A stretch of 64,000 nt of DNA, taken from Sipunculus nudus (taxonomy: Eukaryota; Annelida; Sipuncula; Golfingiida; Sipunculidae). Location of the stretch: contig CM049309.1 of the NCBI GenBank assembly GCA_026874595.1, forward strand, positions 38,271,079 to 38,335,078, in the 5' to 3' direction. Positions 34,664 through 47,427 of the stretch are shown here, one piece after another (position 1 is the stretch's first letter; each line of letters begins with the position of its first letter). Position numbers and translations under genes: made by a program. The notes beneath the pieces are model-generated. The model made no database searches and was not told the DNA's origin. It was given only the letters and a program-made list of their open reading frames with translations.

Positions 34664-35140
34664 ACATAACTTTGTGGTGTATATTCTGTTGAACTAAAAA
34701 GTTCAGAATGAAGGCATGTTATAAAATGTCCATCTCCGCAATGATGTTAGGTAGTATTTCTTCCTTGGCTTGTTTCCATAGAACACTGAGCTTAAAAGAA
34801 CAAACAGCCTAACCAGCCATTTCCTTAGATAAATGAATAAAAATACATTAAATGTATTAGCATAATTTTGAAGAAATGATTTAATGAAATTCATCCCACT
34901 TGGAATATCCCACATAATTTTGAAGTGTATATTTTGTTGAACTAAAAAGTAATTTTTTTCAATATGAAGCCGTGTTATAAAATGTCCATCTCTGCATTGA
35001 CGTTAAGTAGTCTTACTTCCTTGACTTGTTGCCATAGAAACACTGAGTTTAAAAATAACAGCTGGCCTAACCAGCCATTTCTATAGATAAATGAATAAAG
35101 ATACACTAAATGTCTTAGCATAAATTTGAAAAAATCTGGA
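34664..35140 (+). repeat. 248-bp tandem duplication
   Basis: The unit starting 'cataactttgtggtgtatattctgttgaactaaaaag' type sequence (34664) recurs at 34912, sharing 'gttataaaatgtccatctc', 'ctaaccagccatttc' and 'agataaatgaataaa'. Its end phrase 'attcatcccacttgg' (34889) reappears only at 35361, so the second unit was interrupted by about 220 bases at 35140-35355. That insert shares 'cactataattgtt' sequence with the MITE at 19553-20098. Confidence 0.75.
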
Positions 35141-35499
35141 CATATTAATCCATCAGTCCTATAATCCTTTAGTCCTTTCAGGTCTAATAATCGTCAAAAA
35201 ATCGTGAAATTGACGTTTTTGTGAAAACTGTGACCTTATAGTTGTTTCTTATATCTATCTTGTCACAAAAACACACCCTGGCATTATATTGTATCAATAG
35301 AAAAATAAGCATTTTAATCCTGTACTCTACACTATAATTGTTCCCTTTGATTGCTGTAATTCATCCCACTTGGGATAGAGATGTAAGACAAACTGGACAT
35401 GTGTGGCCATCTCAGGAAAAATGCCACCTGATTATAATGCTAACTAAATAGTCTGTTTCCCCACCTGCTATCCACCTGCATTGTAGATGAATTTCTTAA

Positions 35500-36160
35500 A
35501 GGTTCAGAATTTACCATAATGATTTACAAAACAAGATGGATAAGATCTGAGGAATCAGTGACACGTCTCAGACCACGCCATCACCTCTCAGTTGTCTCAC
35601 ATTATAAAAGCTGACCCCGGTCACAACATATCATATGTATACAATTTCAGGTCCTCATTTGTAAGTGAAAAGTTTAACCTGAATATTATAAAGAGAACAT
35701 TTTGCATGGAACTTGGTTGTATGGTAAACAATATAAGTGCAGTCACGGGTCAGGTTATGTTAGGGGAGTGGACAAAAGGGGAGGGTCCGGTAGTATGGGT
35801 CCAGCTACGTAGATTAAGCATGGCAGCAGAAATGGTCACAATGCCTGTGCATGATGACCTGTTTGCATGAAGGATATCCTGTGGCAACTAATCACTAGTT
35901 AGTGGGGTTGTGTATTGTAAGGTAGAATGTTAATTACATGCTTCACTGAACATTGGCACACTGATGTAGAGAAATAAGAAGAAACTAAATCCGTACAAAA
36001 GGACATTGGGTCACCCTTTTGGTGTATGGGTGAACAATCACTGCAAAAAGTATGTCCTAAGAACTGATCTGATTATCAGTGGCTTATCAAGAATTTATAT
36101 CAATATAAATACAATATTCATAAAATGATACATGCAGTAACCCAAACAAAATGTGGATAC
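35500..36160 (+). other. Unrecognised intergenic sequence
   Basis: No supported gene. A 92-codon plus frame (35592-35870) has no splice or family support. Confidence 0.4.
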
Positions 36161-36168
36161 GTAATACT

Positions 36169-36390
36169 TGATCTGTAAAACGCTTGGCTCTCTCCGCTGG
36201 CGACCCGGGTTCGATCCCCGGCGTGGCTATGAGAGTGGGTTGTAGTTGCCCGTCCATGGCCGGTGGTTTTCTCCGGGTACTCCAGTTTCCTCCACCCCTG
36301 CAGACTACCCTACGCCATCACCGGAGCCATGGAGAGTGCCTCGATTAGTTATAATAACTGTTTGTACAATCCATGTAAAATAAATAAGTT
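36169..36390 (+). mobile_element. tRNA-derived SINE, family S1, copy 1
   Basis: Contains a strong B box, GGTTCGATCCCC (36208-36219), within a tRNA-like CGACCCGGGTTCGATCCCCGG arm. The A-box half is truncated to 'gtaaaacgcttggctctc'. It is followed by the body 'gtggttttctccgggtactcc' and 'tttcctccaccc', and a 3' tail 'taataactgtttgtacaatcc...taaataag'. The body motif is shared by SINEs of many invertebrates. Copy 2 is at 39471-39633. It is not a functional tRNA: no complete cloverleaf. Confidence 0.8.
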
Positions 36391-36509
36391 TATAATATAT
36401 ACTTTGTATGTAATAAAATAATTGATAAATCAATACCAATAATGGGTTTAACATTTCTGTTGATAATCAGACCAAAAATCAGTATTAACATTTGTCCAGA
36501 AAGCAGTAA

Positions 36510-37190
36510 GCCTAACTATAGTCTGTTCAAGTACCCGTGTCCGCATGTTTTTCCGGGATAATTTTTCATACATGTGAGACACTACAAAAATTCCTGGCCC
36601 AGTGCATGGTTGCAAGTGCTATTTCACTGACTGCCTGCATAAAAAATAATGCGTTACCTTGCATTTAATTTGTATGAGACAAATAATCCAAAATATGACA
36701 AAACAAGTCACAACGTTAAAGACTTTTTCATCGCCAGAGAACTGATCATGAACAAGCCAGGCAAGCTGATAATGTTAGTCAACTGAAGGGCACATGGGAA
36801 CGAGCATTATGATGTCTAATGTGACGTCACTGTTGTCTTACAAACACCACATGCCACCACAGACATGGAAAGTGTATCATGGATGAATAACTGTCTAACT
36901 GTGTCAGGAAGACGCCATCCATGGTCCATCAGCGTAAATAACGCAAAAGAGTCGCATAGTAAAAACTTTTTACATGATATATTTCTACATTACACAAAAT
37001 TGGCAGAATATCTGCATGTCTAGTTAGGCCAAAGGGCAGTTTTAAAGAATATTCTAAAATTATTATCATGCACAAAAAACATACGGTCAGACTAAAGCAA
37101 ATACTCTTGTCAGCTGTGTAGTTTTACAGATAACCAGGAATGAGTTTATTCATCGCGTACACACCATACACCACCTCTGTGAAAGACAAA
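36510..37190 (+). repeat. Paralogous block 2, without F2
   Basis: The uninterrupted relative of 15550-17280. At 36961-36972 the sequence 'aaaaacttttta' is the empty site for the F2 element. A 144-codon open frame starting inside (37196-37630) has no supporting features. Confidence 0.65.
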
Positions 37191-37699
37191 TATTTATGCA
37201 TAAATTTGTAAGGAAGGAATGTGCATCTTTACCATGTTGCAGTGTGACTCTGTGTCCTGGACCATTGACATGTAGACGTTTGTCAATATATTACAATAAA
37301 GTCTGCCAACACGGTCACCTGTTGGTGAGGTGTTGCACCAGCAATAAATCACAAATAGCAATGATACAGAGTGTACTCAAATATAGAAGACGGTGCATAA
37401 TTCATTACTGTATCATAAAATATATCAGAAGAAACCAGTTAAGACTGCAGCATGCAAAATATACATTCACTAAAACATGGAGACCAGCTTTGTTAAACAC
37501 CATAGAATATTGGCGTGCAATATCAGATTTTGGTATTGCACATTATGACAAATGCTTACAGAAAAAGGTACTGATATATGGTATAAATGGTTTCTTTTTT
37601 ATATTGGACCACTACAGCCCATACCTCTAATCACTGTAAAGTATAAATTTGCCTATATAAATGTATAAAAGTCTTAGATTTGGGCCTCTTTTGAAATAA

Positions 37700-38880
37700 A
37701 AAAAGTTTTTCCCCAAAAAATTTGTTATTTGCACAAGCTGACAAGAGCAATTAAAAGAATTGAGATGTTTTGTTTCTTCCTTTAATACAGCTCAGGTCCT
37801 TTTATAGGGAAGCCAAAATGACAACTCAAATTGACAGCAATCTTGTGAAAAGTTGGTCCAATAAAAACTTCAGCTTTACCACTTTACACTTTTTTTTAGG
37901 AAATACTGCTTTTGATATTTTTTTTCAGGTGTTAATATTCTTAATACTTTTTTCTGAAATCCTAATTATTAAAATCATCATTTTTAGACTCTGCACATAT
38001 TAATTTATACAACTGTCATATAGAGTGGTCTAGACTCAGACTTGCACTTAGGTTCAGATGTTGTGGACTCTACCACATCACTGCATGTCTAAAAAAAGAG
38101 CATTTTAATATTTTTTTTTCATATTTTCCAATTGTTTTTCACTTTTACAAATTTGCAGGATCTTAAATTTTATACTTTCACCATAAAATCTAGAGCTACA
38201 GAACCACTAAGTCGATTCTTATCAGTAGAAATTTTGTTTCTAATTTTAAAGTATTCTGTTCTGTATATTTGTTTCATTGTTAGTTTAAATTGATGAGAAT
38301 ATGTAAAAGAATGGGAATGTTGGCAGGTGAGCATGGAGCTTTAAATTGTAGATTATAATGTAGCTTTAGACACCTGGGTTTTGTCCAAAGCAATTAAAGA
38401 AGATAAATCTAGTTTGGTAAAGATTTACTAACATATGAAGCTGTCACAAAACCCTTGGTATGTCTGTGCATCAGGTGCAAGTAATCTGTTGTTTACACAC
38501 ACAGCAGCACCTCAGGATCAGATGCATCATGGCTCTTACTAATATACTTGGAAACAACGAAATAGCCATTGAAAATGACTGTATTATACCGAAGCCACTT
38601 TTTCTGTTGCCCCCCTAGGTTATGAAAATAGTGTTCAGGCTGAACTGTCATGACTTATAATTCAGATACAAGGTTTACTAGAGGATATGAACTAAATAAG
38701 ATAAAAAAAAAAAACGCATGTTATGGGTACAGCTGATTTTAATGCAGCTAGAGAATGCTTCTTTAATACGGTAACGTAAAAATTTCCTGGTGAACATAGA
38801 GTGCCAATGGGCAGACCACAATCTGCAAATATCCTTTCTTTCTTGTACCCCATCCCCCCCCACCTTATAAACTCTTTCTT
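37700..38880 (+). other. Unrecognised sequence with fragment of the 57-kb segment
   Basis: Bases about 38385-38632 match 57080-57396 ('aatctagtt.ggtaaagatt.actaacata', 'aagtaatctg.tgtttacacacacagcagc'). This is exactly the part missing from duplication copy A. The copy at 57 kb has an extra 70 bases here. The rest is AT-rich with nothing recognised. Confidence 0.5.
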
Positions 38881-38882
38881 AC

Positions 38883-39041
38883 AGATACCCAAGTTAGTAC
38901 TTCATAGGTATAGTTGATATATGTGTCCCTTCTTTGCACTTCCTCAACTATTGAGTTTAGTAACTCCTTGTTTACAAGGCCTTGCAGCTGTTTTTGTTCA
39001 CTGGTGTGCAAGACATCTCTTGGCAAGGGTTTGTCCACTTG
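38883..39041 (-). CDS. Candidate minus-strand exon, unknown protein
   Basis: On the minus strand, 53 codons lie between a possible acceptor (...cttcatataattggag|CAA) and a good donor (TCT|gtaagaaag), phase 0 at both ends. The translation begins QVDKPLPRDVLHTSEQKQL and ends YINYTYEVLTWVS, with a charged helix-like middle (NKELLNSIVEEVQRRD). Composition looks like real protein and a TAA just upstream fits an intron boundary. I do not recognise the family and found no partner exon, so it could be a retained fragment or chance. Confidence 0.3.
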
Positions 39042-39470
39042 CTCCAATTATATGAAGCCATTCCCAAAGCCCGAAGCAAAGATTGACTCATGCTGCCAAA
39101 AACTTGTTTCTAGAATGCACAGTGAAAGAGGGCTGGTAGGAAACTGGATTGTATAGCACTCTTTGTGCTGATGATCACAAACGCTTTGTTTTAGTTTCTG
39201 CTTCAGGGAGCTTTCATTACATAAACAACACCTGTGTCGTTACTTTGAGATAATCTACAAGAACGTGTTGCTGATCATGCTTATAGTTTAACTTTATTAA
39301 CATAGGTATTTATATAAATATGGATACTGCAACATATTGATGCCCTTGGGTTTTACCAGATTATATATTCACACGGACATTTGTACACAGATATGAATAT
39401 GGCAACAGCTTTCAAAATTTTTGAATGTTAAGGTATTTCCTCAACATTAGGGACTTTGACAGTTGAGGTG

Positions 39471-39633
39471 TAAAACACGTGGCTGTCTTCGCTGGCGATC
39501 AGGGTTTGATCCCCGAAGTGGCTATGTGAGTGGGTTGTAGTTGGCCGTCCAAGGCAGGTGGTTTTCTCTGGGTTGGAGAGAGATTAGTTATAATAACTAT
39601 TTATACAATCCATGTAAAATAAATAAGATTATA
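39471..39633 (+). mobile_element. tRNA-derived SINE, family S1, copy 2 (internally deleted)
   Basis: Shares 'cgctggcgat', a B box GGTTTGATCCCC (39503-39514), 'gtggctatgtgagtgggttgtagttg.ccgtcc' and the 3' tail with copy 1, but lacks about 60 bases of the body after 'tttctctgggt'. Same orientation, about 3.3 kb away. Confidence 0.75.
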
Positions 39634-40725
39634 TTATAACATATATATACAAGCCAAGACACCACAGTGTACTGTTCATGAAAGCTTTTCAGTATGTGGT
39701 GCCATCCAATCATTGACAAGGGTCAAACCTGGACTTTCACTTGCAGTAGATAGGTGCCCATCTTAGAGTGGTTATATACATATCTGAAATGGCTTATCAT
39801 GGGACCACCCACAGTGTCCAAAATAAAGGGGTGCCCATGACAGGGAAGTGACAGTAAAGGGAGGTTTCCTTGTGTTTAGTTCTGTGGGACTTTAATTTTC
39901 TAAGACAACACAGCAGATAAACTTTTATTGCCATATTTATTAATGTATGCCAGAATAAAACCTCAGTAGTAATGAATTTGGGGTATATCATGTCAGAAAA
40001 ATATATTCAGAAAACTTTGCGTAGTGAGTCTATGAGAGGTGACAAACAGGTCTTCTTGCTCATATCAAGTTGTAATGAAACCTACTGTGTGTCTGCAGAT
40101 CCTCTTCTGGCATATGGAAACACATTATGTGATGTACCTCCTGTTGTTGAGTACTACCCAGGAAGAGGAGGGGGTCAAAATTACTGTAATCTCCAAAGTA
40201 CAAGAGTCTTTAATATCCTATTTCTGTAGCCCACATGAGGAAACAGTGCTTCACACAATAGACAAACAATTCCAAACGAGTAGACAAACACACACACTTC
40301 ACAACTAAAAGGTGGTGACCTTTAGGGTTGCACCGGCAGTCTCTATAGGAGAAAGGAGAAAAGCCATTTTAGTGATCTATGCATGCTTGAAAGTCATTTA
40401 CCTCCCATTTTTCATCAAGTCAGGGTGAAAACAATAAAAAAGTATCCCACATCAGGTAGTCCATATTAGGATTTTTTGGTACTCAATAACAGGTGTACGC
40501 TGGAAAAGGCAAGTGAATGTGTGTACATTCAGCATTTGAAAGAGGGACACAGAGAGGTCTATTGACTTAATTAATTTAATGAAGCATGAAAGATCCTCCT
40601 TAAGAGGGCAGTAGAACTCCCTTATAAGGGTTGATGAATTTATTCTATATCCATGTTGGGGATATAATATTCAGAGGATGGACCTATTAGGACCGGGATT
40701 GCTTAATCATTGATTTCAAATTTTT

Positions 40726-41764
40726 TAGCTCAGCTGACTATAAGTCATCTGAGCTATAGTCGTGGTCCATTGTCCGTTGTTCGTCTGTCTGTCAGGCCGT
40801 CCGTCTGTCCAGATGTCCGTCCGTAAGACTGGCACATTTTGACACCATTGGACCTACGAATCTGAAATTTGCCATACAGTTAGATGTCCCAAAAATCTCC
40901 TACCATGCCGAAAATTGGGTCAATAGGACTTCATTCCTTCGAGATATTAAGGAAAAACCTCAATTTTTTTATTAGAAATATATTTTCACACTTCAGGACT
41001 GCCTAATATCAAAACCACTCATCTGGTTTTCTTCATATATACCATAAATATTCCTCTATATAGTTCCTATGTACATGCCAGAAATTAAGTCAGTATTATT
41101 TAATTTAAAAAAGTTATGGGCCCAAACATAATGGACTTTGTAAAAAAAATCAGGAAAGATATTTGGTCACTTAAGACCAAAAGTGTTAAAGGTAGGGACT
41201 TTTTTTCAGTAATACAACTTTAATTGATCAAAATTTAATTGTATACCAAAAATTAGATCAAAATCTGTTAAATTTGTTTAAATATTGGCAAAAATATATG
41301 CCCAACTTTGACCATGGCATGTTTTTTTCCTGTAAGTACTGTGGATTTAATTTTCACAGCATGTTTTTGTTACCATTTGTTACCCATTGTTACACTGTAA
41401 GACTGCCTAATATCAAAACCACTGATCTGACTTTGATCATATATAATATACATATTTTTCTATACATTCGCTATGCACATGCCAGAAATGATGTCAGTAT
41501 TGCGTAATTGTTTTAAGTTATGGGCCCAAACATAATGCACTTTTTAAAAAATCAAGAAATATATTTACTCCCTTAACAAGAGGATTGCTGAAGCTAGAGA
41601 TTTTTTTGTCAGGGATGTAACATTATTTAATCAAGATTCAATTGAATACCAAAAATTAGTTCTGAATTTTTCACACTTCAGGACTGCCTAATATCAAAAC
41701 CACTCATCTGGTTTTCTTCATATATACCAAAAATATTCCTCTATATAGTTCCTATGTACATGCC
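40726..41764 (+). mobile_element. Helentron-like element, family F3, 3'-truncated, in copy A
   Basis: Starts TTAGCTCAGCTGACTATAAG after a T-run, with the AGCTCAG...CTGAGCT hairpin and 'gttcgtctgtctgtcaggccgtccgtctgtcc'. The characteristic body ('ggactgcctaatatcaaaaccact') is present twice more downstream as an internal repeat. It ends abruptly at 'acatgcc' with no 3' hairpin. Copy B has no insertion at the matching place (about 47983-48004). Confidence 0.8.
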
Positions 41765-44382
41765 ATTTTCTGTTTGTGCTAGGTCTTCAACATGGCTGAT
41801 TTTCAATAGTGGAAATTTGGGCACAATATATATCACCGATGTGCACCTGATATTTATTTTGCCCTTGACCTTATTCCCAAGGCCGTAAACTCCATGGCCG
41901 CAATTCCCCATAATCATTGCTCAGTTGCAGTCGTCAGGGGTGGGAGGCTTCCAGTAATGGTTCAGTATTTGCAAACATCTAGTTCTAGTCTGATATTGAC
42001 ATCTGCCTTCCAAATAAGAGAGTTCAGTGCACATGAAGACCTCTGGGGTTAAAATTTGTTCATCTCGCTTAACAACCATGAAATACTAATGTATGTACTG
42101 GTATATATCTTACCAACCAATAATGTGAATTGTTCTTTGACATTGTGAAAGCGTTATCTGTCATCATATATAGCTATATTACCCTTCATCAAATATAGTA
42201 ATGATGTAAGTCTTTGAAGGAGTGACAAGCTAAAGGATTGATAGGGTTTACATATTGTTGGCAGTGGAGGCCTGGTTCTGTATGATAATACTGTACAATT
42301 TATCACCAGTGAGTGAACAAACACTATTAGTTGGTCTTGTAACAGGATCAAATTATGTACAAACATTATGGGACATTTTTAATTGTCCATATGCTATATT
42401 AAGGACACCATGAGTGTTAAAAATTTAGTTCACTCTGTGAACATATCATTATATGATGGCACAGTCATCCTCTCTCCCCCCCCCCCCCTGTTGCCAAATG
42501 TTTAGCTGCTGCTGCAGCTGTTATCATGAAACTTTGTGATTTATTAATCATGTGTCATTGAGATGAATATGCAAAAAAGTAAGCTTTAAGTTGGTGTCAT
42601 TTATGTTAACCAGCTATCTGAGGGCTAAAATGGTTTTTCCGCTTTTCCCAAAATAAGTCTTTCAAGTATTAGTATTAGATTTCATACCACATTTACCTAT
42701 TTTTTTGAGGAAGGGGAATAAAATAAGAATAAATTCAAATCATATACAAGGATTCCTTGGAGCTAGCCGAATTCAGTGAATACTTTGATGAAGAGAATTA
42801 TTTTCAAACTCATGTTCCAGGCAGAGTTAATATTTTGCTGATTGTGAAATTTTCTTATTTCACATGTTTCCATATATGGTGCAAAATCTTTTATCTTTTT
42901 TTTATCTCATAAACTACTTCACCAATCATTACCAAATTTTTCATAGATATTTATCAAATACCTTGGGTGGGAAAAAAAAATATGAATTCTGTAAAATTAT
43001 TTTCATTTAAGATGTTGTCATTGCTAAACTGCTTATTTGGTCGATCACAAAGTTTAACAAGAGTTGCAGCCATAATCATCATATTTGACAGGATAAGTAA
43101 TAATTAAACTTATAATTGATTATATGCTGCAGGTGGCACTACCTGTGTTGAACTACATTCTGCAAAGTGACCCTTCCCATTTTTTTCCTGGATTAGTCAG
43201 AAAAGAATACAACCCTTGCTTTCATATCATGTAAAGTAATTCTGAAATTAAATACAGAGTAAGAATAATAAACTTGATTATTTTAAAAATTTTACCTTTA
43301 TGGAAATTCATATCTGCTTATTTCATTTGTTTGCTTGAATAATGTTTAGACTGTCACCAACTATCTCAGAAATTGCTGCAACTATTGATTTTGTTCCGGT
43401 AAGCAAATCTAAGCTTTAGATGGTACCACCTATGTTGGACTACTGCTGAAACAGTATTTTCATTTTCACTATTTTATTTCTTGATCACCCATTATCATGC
43501 CCAATGAGGCACTGAGTCAAAAAAATACCCTGGGTCTCTTTTTTCTTAACAGATAAAATTTGCTAAATAAATTTGAAACATAATAAAAGAGATTTATTAG
43601 AGAAACATTGCATAAAAGTAGACATTAGAGCTAAACAGATCATGGCAAAAATTAAACATTAATTGAAAACTTTACCTTTTTTAAGAGGTACTTATTCTTA
43701 ATTTATTATATAGACATCTTAAGTAATAATTATACATGAGCATCTTATTAAATTTAGCCCCTATTAATATAACTACATATAGTTTTCATTCTGCATCAAT
43801 GTACCACTTCAGCATGGTCAACAGATACACACATTTATTGATACAAAAACATATTTGCATTATACTGATTTATAGTTCTCAGTGTGCTGTATATAATTAC
43901 ATTTCTTTAATGGCTTCAACTGTAGTGTATGAGTTGGGAGTACGTGCAGTTGGAGTACATGTAGAATTTATTATTAGTGAAAGTGTCACAGATTCTCATA
44001 CATAAATGAAGTGGTCTGTGATACACCGGATGGGCGGGAATGAAATGACCTTTTGATATTGTAATCTGGGGGATTTTCCGTGTAATGGGATTTTATTTAA
44101 GTATGATGACTGTGGGTATTTTAAGACTTATGGTATTAGTTTATCTGTCCTTTTCACATTACAGTTACGCCTCACTGACCACAGACATTCATTGACTTTT
44201 TACAAAAAGCGTATAATAAATTTGTCGCTCAGTCATCTGGAGTTACATATAAACAGATGGCCTGGGTCCAATGATGCTCAGCTTAAGATTAAGACAAAAG
44301 CTTCCTGCAAGGACTGCTTCTTTTTATAAGCAAGACATTAGGTTTCCATGGTTAAAGAAGATAAATCTAGTTGGGTAAAGAA

Positions 44383-45998
44383 TTTTTTGGAGGCTCTTGT
44401 TGTATTCCCTTACATTGTCAAGCAGTCCACTTTGGTCACTGTAGGTCATTCAGTGCAGCTCTCTATGCTCCCTAGGCTGTTGGCATATTGTAAGATGTCC
44501 CCAAGATCTCCTACCAAGCTGAAAACTGGGTCTTTGTGACTTTGTTCCTTTGAGAAATTAAGGAAAAACCTGCATTTTTTTAAAAACCTATTTTCACACT
44601 TCAGGACTGCCTAATATCAAAACCACTCATCTGTTTTTCCTCATATTTACCATAAATATTCCTCTATATAGTTCCTATGAGTTCATGCCAGAAATTAGAT
44701 CTGTATTATATAATTTAAAAAAGTTATGGGCTCAAACATAATGCATTTTGTAAAATATCAGGAATGATATTTGATTGCTTAACACAAAACATATGTTAAA
44801 GTTAAGGACTTTTTTCCAGTAATATAACTTTAATTAATCAAAATTAAATTGAATACCCAAAATTAGATCAAAATCTTTTAAATTTTTTAAAATATTAGCA
44901 AAAATATAAAATTGGTACCTTAAATTTTGCCCAACTTTGGCCATGGCACATTTTTTTCCTGTAAGTACTGTGGATTTAATTTTCAAAGCATGTGCACATA
45001 AGGATTTAATCTGTTAAAAACTGAAATTTGATAATAAAAGCTGCAAAATTAGGCTAGTTATTGAATTTTTTTTAGGCTCTTGTTGTATTCCCTTACATTG
45101 TCAAGCAGTCCACTTTGGTCACTGTAGGTCATTCAGTGCAGCTCTCTATGCTCCCTAGGCTGTTGGCATAATGTTATGCAATCCCATCACTAGGGCAAGC
45201 CCTCTTTCCACTGAGTTGAGCTTGATCAGGCTGTCTGCTGTAAATACCATACCACAGGGAGCCTTTCTCTCTCCCCCCCCCCCCCACCCCCATTCTGTTG
45301 ACAGACCTGTACTATGAACTAGATGAATCTTCAAAATTAACATTTTTTTCAGCAAAGAGCAGCAACAATGGAGACCCCTCCCCACCCACCCCTTCAATGC
45401 ACAGGACTAATAAACAAGATGAATCTTATAATTTTAATGTTAAATAAATTCTTTTTGATGAGACTTGGACAATTTTGATTTTTTTAAGAAAAAAATTTCA
45501 GGAATTTAATCCTAATATTCAAATGTGATAAAATATTAGGATCTAATGTTAGTGCTTACTGACAAGATTTAAGAAGATATAAATACTTTGTAGCATTTCA
45601 TTCATATCTCTTAAAGTTGGCGGGGCCTAGGTGTGAATAACACTGTTAACTTAGTATTAAAATTAGGAATATTGGTCAAACTTTTTGGGATTAATTTTCA
45701 ACTCATATGGCCATATATTTATCTTTTGAAAACTTAATTACCTTCACACATTATTTGTTTATGAAATGTTACTTTTATATCACACTTACTGTAGGCCTAT
45801 TTGTTCCCTTGGTGCATCACTAAATGGTTTAGCTCATGTCCATTATTCTATAATTTACAGAGTTTCATTTTAGCAAGGCCATTTTCTCATAGCTTTTCTA
45901 ATGATAATATACATGAAAAACCAAAAGAAATAAAAATATTTTGCTGTTACTAATATTTTCCTAAATTCAGCTGAGCGAAGTGACCCATGAGTCCCTTG
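44383..45998 (+). mobile_element. Helentron-like element, family F3, 5'-rearranged, in copy A
   Basis: The 3' end is complete: TCAGCTGAGC (45967-45976), 'gtgacccatgagtc' and CTTG (45995-45998), then TT. The 5' end lacks the GCTCAGCTGAC start and opens with a roughly 100-base segment ('ggctcttgttgtattccc...gctgttggcat') that occurs again at 45075-45171, so the left side is an internal duplication or rearrangement. A poly-C tract lies at 45272-45286. Confidence 0.75.
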
Positions 45999-46116
45999 TT
46001 TAAAGTCTGATTTAATTTGGAACAACGTTTAGTTGTTCATCAGCCACTTATAACCAACTTCATGGGTGTTGTTTCAAATCTTTTTTTGTTCACATTTTTG
46101 AATGCCTGTTACTTTT

Positions 46117-47146
46117 TTGTATCCGCCAAAACGAAGTTTTGCGGATACTATGTTTTTGACCAGGTTCTGCCGCATTCGTTGCCGGAGAACTCCTCCGAGA
46201 CTACTGGACGGATTTTTTTTAAACTTACACCAATTATCGGGTCACATGTGAACTGGTGCCTAACCAATTGGCCTTGACCTCTGACCTTTCCTCTCTGCCC
46301 AGCGTCCGTTTGTGCGTCTGTTTCAACACATAAACCCACATATCTCGGGAACCGTTTGACCGATCAGGAAAAAAAATTTTGTACAAATGAATCCCTTGGA
46401 TAGCTTTATAACATACACAAAGAATGGTGGCGCCACCTGCAATTCACGTTCACGCTGCAGACATCCATGCTCATATCTCGGGGAACCATTTGACCAATCA
46501 GGAAAAACAATTAACACAAATTAAGCCCTTGGATAGCTTTATAACGTACACAAAAATGGTGGCACCACCTGCAGCCATTTTTGCACCGCGTCCGTCTGTT
46601 TGTTTGCCTTGGGTTAAAATCACTCATATCTCTGCAGTGGTTTGACCAAATTACCTGTGATTCGGCATGCGTATACATCGTGGATAGCTTTCTTGATTTT
46701 ATGACAGGTGGCGCCAGCTTCATTCACATTCACGCCGCAGAAATTAATGCTTATATCTCCAGACTTGTTTGACCAATCAGGAAAAAAATTTCACACAAAT
46801 GTAGCCCTTGGATAGCTTTATAACATACACAAAAATGGTGGCGCCACCTGCAGCCATTTTTGCACAGCATCCATCTGTTTACCTGCTGTAGGATAAAATC
46901 ACTCATATCTCTGCAGTGGTTTGACTTTTCGACCTGAAATTTTGCATGTGTATACATCTTGGATAGTTTCTCGTTCAAATATCAGGTGGCGCCACATACA
47001 GTCATGTTTATGTGGCAGACATCCATTCTAATATGTAACACATGTAACTCTGTTTCCCCTTGCCACTCAATCCATGCCTCACTTCACCTGTCCCACTCTG
47101 ATTTTGGTGGATACACGTAGTCGCTTGTCGACTACCCGTATTCTAG
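46117..47146 (+). mobile_element. Helentron-like element, family F5, full length
   Basis: Starts TTGTATCCGCCAAAAC and forms a long 5' hairpin with GTTTTGCGGATAC (46119-46149). The same motif is inverted near the 3' end (TTTTGGTGGATACA, 47102-47115), followed by the strong hairpin GTAGTCGcttgtCGACTAC (47117-47135) and CTAG (47143-47146), then T. The interior is a tandem array of units with 'ggtggcgccacctgca' and 'cttggatagctttataac'. No coding capacity. It sits in duplication copy A. Confidence 0.82.
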
Positions 47147-47427
47147 TTGTGTATGCGATTTCACATATCCCCCCCCACACACACACACATACACTTTATA
47201 CTAGCTGATTTCATTTTTATTTAAGATTTTAAATTATAAATTCCCTCAATCATGTTTTTTCTTTTAGGAAGTTAATTCAGTAATGTCTAAAGCTACCAGC
47301 TTTCAAGTGGGTACAAGTTCATAATATGAAAGTTTCAAAAATATATGGATAAATATTGTATGTTCGGAATGACATTGCTCAACAAACAGAGAGAGCTGTG
47401 TACTCCCAAATCTTCCATGGATCTTAT

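Noticed and set aside
36181-36250. tRNA gene
   Set aside because: Only the B-box arm is intact; the A-box half is truncated and the sequence continues into a SINE body, so it is a tRNA-derived SINE.
37196-37630. 144-codon plus-strand frame starting at an ATG
   Set aside because: Starts at the edge of a repeated block, unusual Cys/Tyr-rich composition, no motif.
44348-44539. 63-codon plus-strand frame at the start of the copy-A F3 region
   Set aside because: Spans the junction between duplication backbone and repeat; the repeat part recurs elsewhere without an open frame.
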